In this document: positions 9,556-20,309 of the stretch, piece after piece
How the letters are laid out: every line of letters starts with the position of its first letter
Numbering within the stretch: the stretch's first letter is position 1
Assembly (NCBI GenBank): GCA_031002005.1
Contig: CM061914.1
Location: forward strand, 194,140,685-194,204,684
Length of the DNA: 64,000 bases
DNA from: Vandiemenella viatica
Taxonomy: Eukaryota > Arthropoda > Insecta > Orthoptera > Morabidae
Direction: 5' to 3'
Notes under the pieces: model-generated
Told to the model about the DNA's origin: nothing
The model's database searches: none
Seen by the model: only the letters and a program-made list of their open reading frames with translations
Translations under genes and position numbers: made by a program

Positions 9556-11326
9556 TTATTCCGATGTGGGTTATACAGTAGTTTCGACCCGACTGTGTCA
9601 GCTGCGTGTGCTGACCTAGTTGCTGAAGGACGCGGTCCTCCTCAGACTCTCAGTCTGACAAACACGACGCAGTCGGCAACATAACATAAGCCACGGAGTC
9701 TGCCTGTTATGTTCCGCCTCGGGCTGGGGACACATCTAACTGTCAAAACCCGCTGGTTGTTGTGCTCGATGAAAGCCACAAGGTGGCTGCAATAACGGTC
9801 GCCTGCTCGAGTTCGTGCTGGGGCGTAAGAATTCTCGCGTTATTCCTCTCATAAATGTACAAATAAAACAGTCTGAGTGAAAGGGAGGTAACCGGGAATG
9901 ATCTATACTTAATACTTGCAGTGGAAAGATGGGCGCTGAAACGAGATTCACGATGATAAAGTGTTTTCCTTGAAGGCTGAAATGCGAAACAGCCATCATG
10001 GCCGATTTTCAGACGGCAGGATTTCTGGCGTCTCATTGGGTTGGTAGCTTGACCGAGTGAGCAATGGTGATTACTTCGTGTTGAACAGTTCGGTATAACT
10101 TTTTTTATACATCCGTAAAGCAACAGGTGATTTCAATGCTTGTATAGAACACGAACTTTCCGCGAGATTCGAAAATTGCGGTGATCGCAGTGTGGGAAAA
10201 CCATAGCTGACAAACCAGTTTCTGGCACCTCACATTTTTTATTGTGAATACGCCTTAACCCGGTGAGCAATACTGTTTACCGTGAAGCTTTCCTCGTTTT
10301 TGTGACTGGTGAGTGTAAATTCGTAAAGCAACAGGTGATCTCAATTCTAGAATAGAACACGAACTTTCTACCAGATTCGTGGATTGTGATAGTGGCAAAA
10401 AAACATGCCGGACGATCTCCTTGGCAGCAGATAATTTTCTCTTGTCTCATTACGCGCATGAGGCGACGGCATTTCACATTTTCGTTCATCGCAAATTGCT
10501 GACATCTGTTTCACTAGCTTCAGTCCAAGCGCTTTGTATCTATCAACGGCTTCCGACAAATGCAAAATGGTGTTACAGGTGCATTAAAGCTAGGAAATGT
10601 CGACTACCGCCGGTTATCTCTGAGAACATAGCAAGGAGTATCGTACAGCGTGTGTATGCTATAATGTAGAATCTGGAAGACAGTAAACTGTTTCTAAGCA
10701 GAAGACCAAACTGAAATCATTGTTGTTAGCCAACTCGCATTACAATCGAACTATAGTGATGTTCCATGTGAATTTTTCTGTATGCAAATGATCCTGGGTT
10801 CATCGGTGCGTTAAACTGAATGCCAGCCATCACACTGTGCTTTAGCAACTCGCGTACTAATACGCGTATACCACATTTCGTTCTGCTAAGATGCTGTCGT
10901 AGTGTGTATAGCAGTTTAGAGACTTGAGACTCTCTGCCACACTGTAGTCTACTTGGTATGAGGGCACGGTGGAAATGACGACGTACCCTAAAGTACTTAC
11001 TGTTATTTACACAGCAAAAAGTTTTTGTGGAAATAAAAATAAGTGGAAATGATGACAAAACAGACGACAGAGCACTTAAATTTATTGAACCTTCAGTTAA
11101 ATTTTAAATTAAAGGGAAAAATATTGAGCCAGAAAAAAAAAAAAAACAACAGGTTCTTCGTTTGCGATAGTAAGTTTATTTATAGATACAGCAAATAACG
11201 AGAATATCTGCGGCGAACGGATAATATTTAAACAAAATGCAGCTATTAATTAATATGTTGATCTAAAGGAAATACTTTGTGGATGGTTTGTAATTTGTAA
11301 CATTCTGGACCATTAAATTAGCTTGC
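9556..11326. other. Unclassified, includes a 210-bp-spaced direct repeat
   Basis: No recognisable domain in ORFs of 60 to 130 codons on either strand. A direct repeat of about 70 bp occurs at 10112-10185 and 10322-10395, both containing CGTAAAGCAACAGGTGAT and AGAACACGAACTTTC. That suggests a tandemly duplicated unit of about 210 bp. Confidence 0.4.
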
Positions 11327-11335
11327 TATAACAGT

Positions 11336-11641
11336 ATTATAATAATTAAGTGTGGTCGCATCGTCCTGGTGACAGGGTTCCTATTGGCTGCGCATTCCTG
11401 CCCTGTCGTAGCCGCCTTAACCTAATCCTACAATCCTACCGGGTAGAGGGGACCTACAGTTTAACGTGGAATCCGAACCACGGAATCGTTCTGGCGTACT
11501 TCACATTACACAGCAAGCTGTGACAGAGGGGAAGGTCGGGTTAAGGGTCTATGAAAATCCCCGCTGAGACAGGGATTCGAACCAGGGACCTTTCGATCAC
11601 CAGTCAGGCGCCTTAACCACTGAGCCACCAGACCGCTCTGT
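11336..11641 (-). mobile_element. SINE-B, complete copy with TSD
   Basis: On the minus strand a tRNA-like head (GGCTCAGTGGTTAAGGCG, then GGTTCGAATCCC) leads into a body with CACAGCTTGCTGTGTAATGT and AACTGTAGGTCCCCT, ending in an AT-rich tail. The 9-bp duplication TATAACAGT flanks it (11327-11335 and 11642-11650). A clean retroposition event. Confidence 0.85.
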
Positions 11642-11650
11642 TATAACAGT

Positions 11651-11944
11651 GACATCTATGGACAGAGAGTGAATTGATCTCTGGCCGTCGTTATCTCGGC
11701 AACGATGGCCGCAGCGTGACGTCACAGCGTGACCAAGCTCGCACTTTATTGGTACTGAGTAGTGAAATGACCCAAAACATAAAAAGCAATTATTTAATAG
11801 TGATTTATCTATAAACGGTCTGTAATCAAATTACAGTCTCTGACACTGTCATGCCAATCATTACCTTAACGTTGCCTCTCTGTGTATCAGGGACGTTGTA
11901 GGGTGTGTAGACACCTAGGCTATACCTGGGGTGCGGGCCCACAT

Positions 11945-11988
<44 letters not shown>

Positions 11989-12095
11989 TGATTTATTACC
12001 TTTAAATGCAAAATATTGAATAATGTAATGATAGCAAAAATATGCGAGAATAAGTTACGGAAGAATCGAAAGTTTAACGTGCTTTCTGTATCGTT
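11651..12095. other. Unclassified stretch with (CA)n(TA)n
   Basis: The only clear feature is a compound CA/TA microsatellite at about 11943-11988. No gene is seen. Confidence 0.5.
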
Positions 12096-12325
12096 TCGAC
12101 GGCTATGGTCATTAGAGGCGGGAAGGGACTGGGGACAAAGAACGGGAAGGAATTCTTCCATGGCCTTTTTGGAGGAAGCATCCCGGCATTCGCCTGGAGT
12201 GATTTGGGGAAAGCATGGAAAACCCAAATCTGGATGCCCGGACGGGGATTCGAACAGGCACCCTCCCGAATGCGAGGTCAGAACGTTAACCGTTCACCCA
12301 CCACGTTCGGTGCATGTCAACAAGA
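12096..12325 (-). mobile_element. SINE-A, near-complete copy
   Basis: Minus-strand copy with head (GTGGGTGAACGGTTAACG), B box variant and full body. The tail lacks the usual GTCGACGAGGCGTAAA block, so it is 3' truncated. Confidence 0.8.
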
Positions 12326-13445
12326 TGACAGCGACTTTTATAATTTTTATTTCTGGAAGTGGTGCGGGTCCCTAGGCTACAGCCTAGGTAGCCTATGCCT
12401 AAATGCGGCCTTGCTGCATATGGGATTCGACCTTCATTACCGGGTGCGGCACTATCTCGTCGAGGTAACGTGGAGTCACGTGGTTATCTGATGGGGGACC
12501 CGCTGTGGCTGTCCCGCTATCCACTGTGCGTTGACCTCTGGCCCCGCCGGCTGTGTGGCAAGCAATGCGCCGTCACCAGCGTCAGTGTAAAGGTCCCTTC
12601 CCACGGCACGTGCATTTGCCGGCCGCTCTGGTCCAGCTATCAACAGTGGGCCCTGGGAAGGGACCCATCTCTACTGGCAGGGACGGCGCGCCTCTATCCA
12701 TCAGCCAGTCGGTAAACATCGAACGCCCGGGTAGCTAGGCAACGAGGTGGTGAGCGTTATCCTGTGACGCGTGCTGATCCGTACACTTGGGCTGCGTGGA
12801 GCAGCCTACAAAAGATATTTTCCAAAAGATCGATAATGTTTTAACGGGTTCGATATGTGGAGTGGGAAAGCATTCAGGGGTCGTGTAGTAAAGTCTAACG
12901 TTTCGGTCACAACTTACGGCAAGCTCAGGACCCTTAATGTTTCCTCTGAGAATGGCTCCTATTCCGGCAACCTGGACGGACTGTTCCGGTCGGGAAGGTC
13001 CGGCTTAGTCGGGGTCTGCACAGCGATCCGGTTGTCGTTGTTGCAACGCGTTTAAGTGCGAGAGCACGCCTCCACAGTTCACTGAGATCATAGCCACCAT
13101 TTTTTGTTGAACTTTTTGGTATGTTTCTGGTACAACGGACACACTCTCTTCCCCAGCAGCAGCAATACACTGCCGCAAAACGACGAAGCAGATGTAACCA
13201 GCCGCTCGCAGTGGACATATTAAGTGTCCTGAGGAAGGCACAAGGTTTGGGGCAGAAACGTCGCCAGCTCTAGTAACAGCGATGCAGCGCCTTAGCGACA
13301 GAGAAAGAGCAGTTTTAAAACATGGCATCTGCGAAACAATGACGTCAGTTCCTTCGTGCGTCCAGCCGCACAAACTCCTCTCTTTCCATACGCATCTTCT
13401 ATAACTCTCCTGATGCATATCATTCAATAGCATTCACGAGGGGTG
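12326..13445. other. GC-rich unclassified region
   Basis: Markedly more GC- and CpG-rich than its surroundings from 12400 to 13400. ORFs of 106 codons (+) and 142 codons (-) show no domain I recognise and no splice support. It may be an unrecognised element or an exon-like or CpG-rich region. A hammerhead-like core at 13229-13259 favours a mobile origin. Confidence 0.35.
13229..13259 (+). ncRNA. Degenerate hammerhead-like core
   Basis: CTGAGGA fits the CUGANGA core, followed by a GGCAC...GGGCA block and GAAAC. The stem between the core halves no longer pairs well, so if it was ever a ribozyme it is decayed. Confidence 0.3.
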
Positions 13446-13745
13446 TTGCGGCTGACTGTTTAATGTGTCTGACCGGAGGTCGAATGGTCCCCGGTTGGAA
13501 TCTCGGTCTTGGCTGTGATTGTCAAGAGATCTTAACCCCACTTTTACCTCTGGCACAGCTTGCTGTGTAATGTGAAGTACGCGATAACGCTTCCGTGGTT
13601 CGGATTCCACGTTAGACTGTAGGTCCCCTGTACGCGGCAGTATTACCGGGTTAGGCTAGACAGCTACCGTAGCAGCAGAATCCGCAGCCAGTAAAAACTC
13701 TGTCAGCAGCTCACTACGACCTCACGGGAGTAATATTATTATTAT
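13446..13745 (+). mobile_element. SINE-B copy
   Basis: Plus-strand copy with a diverged tRNA head (CCCCGGTTGGAATCTC in place of the B box), CACAGCTTGCTGTGTAATGT, the GTAGGTCCCCTGTAC block and a tail ending in ATT repeats. Confidence 0.75.
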
Positions 13746-13854
13746 TTACGTATAACCCCATTAGGAATACGGGAAGTACTTAGAAGTGTTTGTTTGCTTC
13801 CCTTTGTACCCATACGCTTGCTGTGGGATTCAAATCATGTTAATTCGGTTGTTT

Positions 13855-14065
13855 TCTTCGGTCAACTTGCCACTTGTGAATTTGGATCTCAATGTCTCTC
13901 GTTTTGAACGATTTTTGGAGTGATTCCTGCTAATTTTACGTCTTTCTTGATTTTTCCAATCCATTTAATTGTATCCCATAATGCTTTACTTCGGTTTTCA
14001 TAGAATTCAGCTATTTGTCTTGTGAGTCTGTCAGGGTTCGTTCTTTTGAAATGTCCATGATCATT
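13855..14065 (-). mobile_element. LINE C-terminal fragment
   Basis: On the minus strand it reads TRQIAEFYENRSKALWDTIK, WIGKIKKDVKLAGI and VQNERH. This is the charged C-terminal tail typical of arthropod LINE polymerases, possibly LINE-C. The upstream RT core is absent. Confidence 0.5.
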
Positions 14066-14079
14066 TATTTATTTCCTTT

Positions 14080-14180
14080 TGGCTTGAAGGCTTGTCGATA
14101 TCATTAGAGGCGGGAAAAGAGTGGGGGCAAGGCACGGGAAGGAATTCGGCCATGGCATCCCGGAATTTGCTGCGTGTAAG
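14080..14180 (-). mobile_element. SINE-A tail and body fragment
   Basis: Contains the tail (TTGTCGATATCATTAGAGGC) and GGAATTCGGCCATGG on the minus strand. The head is missing. Confidence 0.65.
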
Positions 14181-14897
14181 ATCTCGTGATTGTTCCGAGT
14201 CTGTATTTGTGTGCTGCGAGTTTAGGGGCTAAAATTTTCCTTACATTATTTTTATTAATAGAATAGAAGTATTACCACGACATGACGTGGTGGATAATTC
14301 GAATGTAGCGCTATGTGTTGGGGCAAGACCTCAACTGAACTGAATGACGATATAATAGTTACGGTGCCTTGTAATTGTTACGTCAGACATTGGAACATTA
14401 AAGTCTCAGTGCTCAAATATTGGATTGTCGACGTAATGATTATACGTCACATTTAAGAATTATAGCCACAAAACTTAATAATATTGTTTGAAAAATTTGT
14501 GTGAATATATATATTTATAATGCATAAATTTCAGGGTGTACTTATTTTAAATTGTTGTGAATTTTATTTGACTGCATGCTTTGTTAAGACTGGGAAAAAT
14601 ATTTTCGTATAATAAGTATTCTGTTTTCTTTGAATACATTCAATTTTAAATTAAATGATGTTTAATAGAGTTCTGTTTGAAATGTTTAATTTAAAATAGT
14701 TTCTATTTAGAAATAAAATAATGTCTGATAAATTTTCTAATCACTGGCGAAAGTATTTATTAGAAGAATTTAATAAGCAAGTTAAACAATTGTTTCAGTA
14801 TTGGTCTCCTGCTACTTTTCGGGCTAAAGTTTCCTTATATTATTTTTATTAAAGAGTAGAATTATTATCACGACGTGTTGGGTAGTTGGAATATGAG
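14181..14897. repeat. AT-rich region with 600-bp-spaced direct repeats
   Basis: A block at 14220-14360 recurs at about 14816-14905 (continuing past SINE-C to about 15125). Shared pieces include GGGCTAAA, TTTCCTTA, ATTATTTTTATTAA and CACGAC. This could be a tandem duplication or two ends of a degraded LTR-like element. No ORFs. Confidence 0.4.
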
Positions 14898-14911
14898 GAT
14901 GTAATAGCTAT

Positions 14912-15102
14912 TTTTTTTTAATGGCATTCGGCCACTGGGCCATACAGCCAGCTCAATGTGATTTGTTGCTATCGAGTATTGACACAAGGACACTACAACA
15001 CGGACAAGACATTCACAGACACAACGCTAAACACCCATGCCCTCGGCCGGATTCGAACCGGCGACCTCTAGCACTCTAGCCCCTACGCTACCGAGGCCGG
15101 CC
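14912..15102 (-). mobile_element. SINE-C with 14-bp TSD
   Basis: On the minus strand a tRNA-like head (GGTAGCGTAGGGGCTAGAG and the exact B box GGTTCGAATCC) is followed by a short body and an oligo(A) tail (T run at 14912-14919 on +). The flanks GATGTAATAGCTAT (14898-14911) and GATGTGATAGCTAT (15103-15116) form a TSD with one mismatch. Only one copy of this family is present. Confidence 0.75.
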
Positions 15103-15351
15103 GATGTGATAGCTATGGCGCCGCCTGCTGTCGCTGTTTCCGCTCTGCAGAGCCCCTGTAGGGCGTGTAAACACCTGGTGCCCAATTGCCTCTCCGCTCT
15201 GTTCCGCCTGCAGTTTCCAGCTCGGTCGCCAAGTTGGCTGCTCTCCCCAGACCTCTTAAGGCCTGTTTTCCTAGCGACGCGTATTTTGCGCCGTGTATGA
15301 CCTGTTACGTTGATGCGATTAGCTCAGCGCGTTTGACCAACTCCTGTCTTC

Positions 15352-15560
15352 GAATGAATCCCATTCCAGCTCCTTTATCATATCTGTTACTGATTGCGTT
15401 CTGCGGTAATTTCAAGAAACAAATCTAGCAGCCCTTCTTTGTACCCTCTCCAACTCCTGTATTTCATACTCAAAATGTGGGTCCCGTACTATACTAACAC
15501 ATTCAAGTAATGGTCTCACAGTCTTCAACAAGCAGTTCTTTTCGAAGCTAATAATCATAA
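15352..15560 (-). mobile_element. LINE-D fragment
   Basis: Reverse-strand translation gives the segment with PHFEYEIQELERVQRRAARF-like order and SVTDMIKELEW, matching LINE-D at 18950-19100 and 40466-40741. It is broken by substitutions. Confidence 0.65.
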
Positions 15561-15694
15561 TCAACTCTTAGTTTTTAACTGTGTATCTAATTAAACTAAA
15601 TATATCAAAAACAAAAATACCCTTATGACACAGAACACAAGTTGACCGACTGCCTGGAGATGTCTGTATGTCATTCTATTTTTAATTTTATTTT

Positions 15695-15870
15695 TTTAAG
15701 GAAATCAAACACTGGAACAATTTACCGAACGAAATCAGGAACTATTTTCCAGAAATATTGAACTAATTACAAATTAAAATTCTTAAAGTGTGGTGAAATT
15801 ACCACCAAGAATTGAATACTTTTTCCAAAAAATCATGAAATACAAAAGTAGGCGTGTACAGAAATTCAGA
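15695..15870 (+). mobile_element. Possible LINE C-terminal scrap
   Basis: KHWNNLPNEIRNYFPEI resembles the W-N-x-L-P-x-E-I end motif of CR1/Jockey-type polymerases. Only this motif remains, so the call is tentative. The flanking AT-rich DNA (15560-16195) holds nothing else recognisable. Confidence 0.35.
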
Positions 15871-16199
15871 AATTGAGTATGCTCCATAGAAATTAAATTA
15901 CTGTCAATATATTATTCTGACTTTCTGTAAATCAACAGGCACCTTCAGAGGGTCAATAATTCTCTTAGATTACAGGGAGTGAGAGAAAGGAACGGGACAG
16001 TTGACCTTAATGACACTAACCTCGTGTTTAAGGAGTGCTTTATTGCGTGTCTGCGGGGCGGAAAACCGGTTCAGACACGGAAGATGCGTGTCCAATGAAA
16101 TCTCTCCCATACACGAAGGAAGCAATAACAGAAACCGGCCAACCTCGAGTCGAGAACGACCTCCTCAGGTATGTGGCAGGGCAAACAGCAGAAACTAAG

Positions 16200-16442
16200 C
16201 GAGCGCAGTGGGTGAGCGGTAACACTCCGGCCTCGCATTCGGGAGGACGCGGGATCGAATCCCCTTCCGAGCATCCAGATTTGACTTTTCCATGATTTTC
16301 TCAAACCACTGCACGTGAAAGGTGGGATAGTTGCATGGCAGATTTCCTTTCCATTCCTTCCCCCAGTGCTTTTCCACTTCCAATGACCTCGAAGTAGACG
16401 AAGCGTAAAGCCATAAGCAAAAAAAAAATAATAATAATAATA
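16200..16442 (+). mobile_element. SINE-A, near-complete copy with (AAT)n tail
   Basis: Head (GTGGGTGAGCGG), mutated B box (GGATCGAATCC), body and tail (GTAGACGAAGCGTAAAG) are in order, followed by oligo(A) and TAA repeats. Confidence 0.8.
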
Positions 16443-16541
16443 ATAAATTAACCACATGGCAGTCATTTTGAACTGTCGACGGATGCGAAAACTATTAATA
16501 TCGTACGCGCTACACGTTATACTTATAACAACAGATATACT

Positions 16542-16840
16542 AAATAATAATTATTCCGTGTGGTCGTAATGACCTGCTGACAGGGTTTCTACTGGCTGCG
16601 CTTTCCGTCCCTGTCTTAGCTGCATTAACGAAAACCGCTAGTGCTACCAGGTACAGGGGACCTACAGTTTAACGTGGAATCCGAACCACGGAAGTGTTCT
16701 GGCGTACTTCACATTACACAGCAAGCTGTGCTGGAGGTGAAGGTCGGGTCTATGAAAATCCCCGCCGAGACAGGGATTCGAACCGGGGACCTTTCGTTCG
16801 CCAGTCAGACACCTTAACCACTGAGCTACCTGACTGCCAT
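16542..16840 (-). mobile_element. SINE-B, complete copy with TSD
   Basis: Same organisation as the copy at 11336: tRNA-like head with TAGCTCAGTGGTTAAGGTG and GGTTCGAATCCC on the minus strand, then CACAGCTTGCTGTGTAATGT. The 9-bp TSD AGATATACT is at 16533-16541 and 16841-16849. Confidence 0.85.
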
Positions 16841-17034
16841 AGATATACTGCTAACATTAGTATGTCGATAATGCGAACTCATAAGATTTCATCCACTCAA
16901 AAATCACCCAATGCGCCGAAAGATGTTTTCACTTCAAAAACTAAAAATCTAACCTTGTTCACAGCCCCACGATTCTTCGAAAGAGATGTATCAAGCTACT
17001 GTGTCAGAGGCAGTGATGTCAATTCCTTTCTTCA

Positions 17035-17205
17035 GCGACCTACAGTTTAACATGGAATCAGAACCACACAAAATCCCGGTGTAGCTGATATAATCAAATA
17101 CAACTCCTAAAAATTAATACTCACCACGGGATCTGAACCCGCGACCCGGAAAGAGAGGTTTCGGGAGTAAGCGCCTTAACCACTGAGCTACCAGACCGCC
17201 TTGTT
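17035..17205 (-). mobile_element. SINE-B copy, internally deleted
   Basis: Two pieces on the minus strand: a tRNA-like head at 17123-17202 (GGTAGCTCAGTGGTTAAGGC and GGGTTCAGATCCC) and a body remnant at 17037-17085 (AACTGTAGGTCGC). The head folds plausibly like a tRNA but is joined to SINE sequence. Confidence 0.55.
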
Positions 17206-17664
17206 TGGAAAAATATATGCGTGCTACCTACTATCAAAATAGGATAAAACTGTGGTGGTGTATGAACAAGGTAAATGAGGATTGGGTTTAGATTTCTGTA
17301 AATCAAACGTCAACAGTGTTTTTCTATTATTTTTTTTTAATTATACGTATGCAAAATTCCATGAAAATCGGATTGAACCTGTGTGTTTGCATATAGATTT
17401 TGCGAAAAGCGTCCTGCGCACATTTCATACGCTCAACAGGTGGGCGTGATCTGACGCGCTACAGGTGATTTCTCGCGAACTAACATATTTACCACCGCCC
17501 AGACATCACGTTGCACGACTATAAATGTTTTCACTTAAAATAAAGAAATGCAGCAGCAAACATCTGGGTTAGGCAGACTACACCCGTTGAGTAATCGAAA
17601 CTGGTACACTACCTGAAAGATTTGTATCCACTAAATCTTTTATACGAAGTCTTCTTGTTGTTGT
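17206..17664. other. Unclassified stretch
   Basis: A piece near 17350 (CAAAATTCCATGAAAATCGG) recalls the same RTE-associated end motif as the insertion at 3496-4480. Otherwise nothing recognisable. Confidence 0.35.
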
Positions 17665-17705
17665 TGTTTTAGGGCGCGTCGACATCGAGGTCATTAGCGC
17701 TACGA
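17665..17705 (-). mobile_element. SINE-A tail fragment
   Basis: Only the GTCGACATCGAGGTCATTAG tail block is present. Confidence 0.5.
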
Positions 17706-17769
17706 AGTCGTATTCGTGAGTAAACCGCACCATCACTGACACCACAGCACACATCAAGGCCATGTTCAC

Positions 17770-18461
17770 GCCATGAAAATTACAGGCCGATTAGTCTGAC
17801 ATCAGAGATAGGCAACATGATGGAGAGATTGATATGCAACTATAACAGAAATGACTGCGAGGAAAGAAACTGGTTTGCAGATCGACAACATGAATATAGG
17901 CAAGGATATTCATGTGCATCTCAGATGGTAGGCTATATGTAAGATATTTAGGATGAATTGAACAAGGTATGCCAAGTTGATAGTGCAGCACTATATCTTT
18001 CTAAGGCATTTGACAGTGTGAGCCATAAGATAGTTTTAAATAATCTGATGAAAAAGTTACTTGCTGGGTAGAGGAGTTCTTAAATGCCAGAAAGCAAAGT
18101 GTTAGGGAAGAAAATACATTATCAAAAGAGATGGAAGTAAATATGGGAGTGCCACAGGGTAGTGAATTGGGACCACTGCTGTTCATTATTCAATGAATGA
18201 CTGTGTTGACGGATTACGGTCAGAGTCTAGGTGTTTTGCAGAAAATATAACGCTATATAATAGGATCAAAACAGCACAAGACTGTGAACAGCTGCAGGGT
18301 GACCTGGATAGGATGTCTAAATGGGTAGGTCAGCATGGAATAGAGATAAATACCAAGAAGAGTCAGCTTATTAGGCATACAGATATAAATTACAATATGA
18401 ATCCTATCCTATTATACCAACGTAAACAAACTTTCGATAAGATAATTCATAACTAATATAT
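17770..18461 (+). mobile_element. LINE-D reverse transcriptase, decayed, 5' part
   Basis: Translating across frame changes and stops gives YRPISLTSEIGNMMERLI, the finger-domain fragment YRQGYSCASQMV, then FDSVSHKIVLNNLMKKL, GVPQGSELGPLLFII-like sequence and QLQGDLDRMSKW. These are successive RT motifs in correct order. The copy has many in-frame stops. It is interrupted at about 18462 by a hairpin-type repeat and resumes at about 18745. Confidence 0.8.
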
Positions 18462-18744
18462 CATAAGTCATATTAAGCATCCTATAGATAGAATAATTTC
18501 GTTATATGTAAAAATAAATAAATAAATAAATAAACATTTTTTTTTCAAATTATAACTAATCGCATATTACAGAAATCATTGTACGCTGAAGATACCTCGA
18601 CGAGAGGCGAAATGCGTCAGAAAAAGAAAGAATATCCAACAACAGTTGTATTGGCGTATTTACTAAATAATAATTAGTTTAACAAGCAACTGTGAAGGAA
18701 ATGGCCTGCAATAATCACATAGATAAAAAAAAAAGATTCGTTAC
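18462..18744 (+). mobile_element. Hammerhead-like repeat inserted in LINE-D
   Basis: It shares end-to-end similarity with 56580-56815 (TTTCGTTATATGTAAA, then CCTCGACGAGAGGC, then AATATCCAACAAC, TTGGCGTATTTA and AAGCAACTG). The right half matches 29920-30060. An AAAT repeat lies inside. It separates two halves of one LINE-D copy, so it inserted after LINE-D. Confidence 0.65.
18586..18612 (+). ncRNA. Hammerhead-like core
   Basis: CTGAAGA, a four-base-pair stem CCTC/GAGG closed by GACGA, then GAAA. This matches the CUGANGA - stem II - GAAA order of hammerhead ribozymes. Flanking bases ACG and GCGT can also pair, giving an alternative simple hairpin. Activity is untested inference. Confidence 0.4.
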
Positions 18745-19300
18745 GATTATAAGGTGGGGTCAGAATTGCTTGTTGAATGCTTGAAGTGTAAATACCTTGG
18801 CATAACGTTTGATAACAAACTCAATTGGTCAGAGCACAATGGGCAGGTGGTAGGAAAAGGCTACAAAATCCTTCATTTACTGGAGAGGGTGATGAAGGGA
18901 TGTACCAGAGATGTTAGGGAGCTGGGTTACAAAAATTTGGTCAGAGCATTGGTTGAATATGGTGGTGTAGTTTGGGACCCACATTTTGGTTATCAAATAC
19001 AGGAGTTATAGTGCGTGCAAAGGGGGGAAGTTAGATTTGTTTGTAGAAATTATCGCAGGACCCAGTCAGTAACTGATATGATAAAGGAGCTGGGTTGAGA
19101 GTCATTGGAGGACAGGAGGAGGGTGAAGAGAGTGCTGGAAATGTACAGGGGATATGTTGGTGATGGGGCTTAGAAGGATATTGGTCGAAGTATTAGGAAT
19201 AGTTCATGCAAGGGGAAAGGCGACCATGACCACAAGCTTGCGCTGGATTTCATGCATAGGGGAGTGGGAAAAAATCCTTGTCATATTTAATACTGATATT
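18745..19300 (+). mobile_element. LINE-D reverse transcriptase, 3' part
   Basis: LECLKCKYLGITF-type thumb motif (here VECLKCKYLGITFDNKLNWS), LLERVMKGCTRDV, LVEYGGVVWDPHFGYQIQEL, and further on SVTDMIKELG and FMHRGVGKNP-like sequence. It continues the copy interrupted at 18462. Several stops follow 19009. Confidence 0.8.
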
Positions 19301-19499
19301 TTGTATTCCTCCGCCGCCAAATCGTTGGGAAAAGTAGTGAATACTTCTAGCAGGTGTTCATCAATTTAAAAATATTTCACCCCAAAAATGAATATATTTT
19401 TAAAAAAGAAGATGAAGTTCAGAAGAAGCCAATTGTGGGCTGTTGGCTGAGCGGTTGAAAACTTTGCATTTAAACTTTTTCACAAGTTGTTTTTATTTT

Positions 19500-19740
19500 T
19501 GTTCACTATAAAGTGCTGTGTTCCACATATTAAATATATTGTTTTTTTTCTGAGTCCTAGACCAATATTTGAAATTAAAAGATTTCTCTTTTTCATGAAG
19601 GCCCTATTTGCTATTGCTTTTCTGCTTCTAATATCACTGCTGCTTCGGCCATCGGTTGTAATTTTACTTCGTTTGTAACAGAATTCTCTTATTTCTCTTA
19701 TTAGTTCTGATACTGGTTTTATAGTTAATCTAGTACTATA
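19500..19740 (-). mobile_element. LINE-B fragment
   Basis: Nucleotide-level match to 23885-24080 and 61785-61985 (shared TTTCTCTTTTTCAT and ATCGGTTGTAATTTT, slightly diverged). It encodes the KRNLLVSNIDLG and VSEFCYLGSKITTDG region on the minus strand, here decayed. Confidence 0.7.
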
Positions 19741-19779
19741 AGGAGTCGCCCACTGGTTGCCAGCGGCCTGCTAAACGAA

Positions 19780-19990
19780 GGCGGAAGAGAGGGAGTGGTT
19801 CAGTGCACCCTCTTGCCCTTGGGGTTGGAAACGGCCTTTAATGGCGGATGAATCAGAAATGATGAACGGCATGGGGATGCAGAAGGCAACGAGGAACCAC
19901 TGCATTAAAGACCCAAAGGGTATCCCGAGGACATGTAATCCTCTCAAATATGGAGAATTGCACGAAACCAGTGGAGAGCGTGATGAAAGC
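19780..19990 (+). mobile_element. Probable LINE 5' UTR fragment
   Basis: The block with GATGCAGAAGGCAACGAGGA, CCACTGCATTAAAGACCC and GAGGACATGTAATCC resembles the 5' leader I associate with LINE-B-type elements in orthopteroid insects. It is non-coding here and stops before the gap. The link to LINE-B is from memory of the family, not shown inside the window. Confidence 0.4.
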
Positions 19991-19999
19991 AGCAGCTTG

Positions 20000-20309
20000 G
20001 TAGCCTGTGGTTGCTGCGGGTTTTGTCGCTGCTGTTGGATGCGAGGTGCTGCCCTGTGTTCCCTGGCGAGGCGTGGCCGTGGCTGGTCCCGGTGCCACTA
20101 ACACACATACGGCCGTCTGCTTCCGCGTGGACGCGCGGGTCAATGCCCGCACCGCCGTTCCTGATTGCCTCGCTCTAGAGCTGTCTCACACTTCTCGTAC
20201 CAACGCCTTCCCCATGATCGGGCGCAAGCGGATAATACCAATGGCGGAAGACATACTCTTGTTTGGGAACATCCATAAACTACGTGGCTTGGTCTAGGGG
20301 GGGGGGAGG
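20000..20309. other. GC-rich stretch before the gap
   Basis: Cysteine- and glycine-rich ORFs are present in several frames with no recognisable domain. It ends in a G run immediately before the Ns. No gene can be supported. Confidence 0.35.

Noticed and set aside
13005..13433. 142-codon minus-strand ORF as a gene
   Set aside because: No recognisable domain, no splice or start context, and it overlaps repeat-like sequence.
17123..17202. Possible tRNA gene on the minus strand, and similar hits at 4143, 7655, 15030 and others
   Set aside because: A and B boxes are present, but each is joined to SINE body sequence or has poorly pairing acceptor arms, so they are SINE heads.
18586..18625. Firm annotation as an active hammerhead ribozyme
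   Set aside because: The base of stem II is mismatched and an alternative simple hairpin (ACG/GCG) exists. I could not place stem I, stem III and the cleavage site.
20000..20309. Cysteine-rich ORF before the gap as a secreted protein gene
   Set aside because: Only a short low-complexity translation with no signal peptide or partner exon, cut by the gap.
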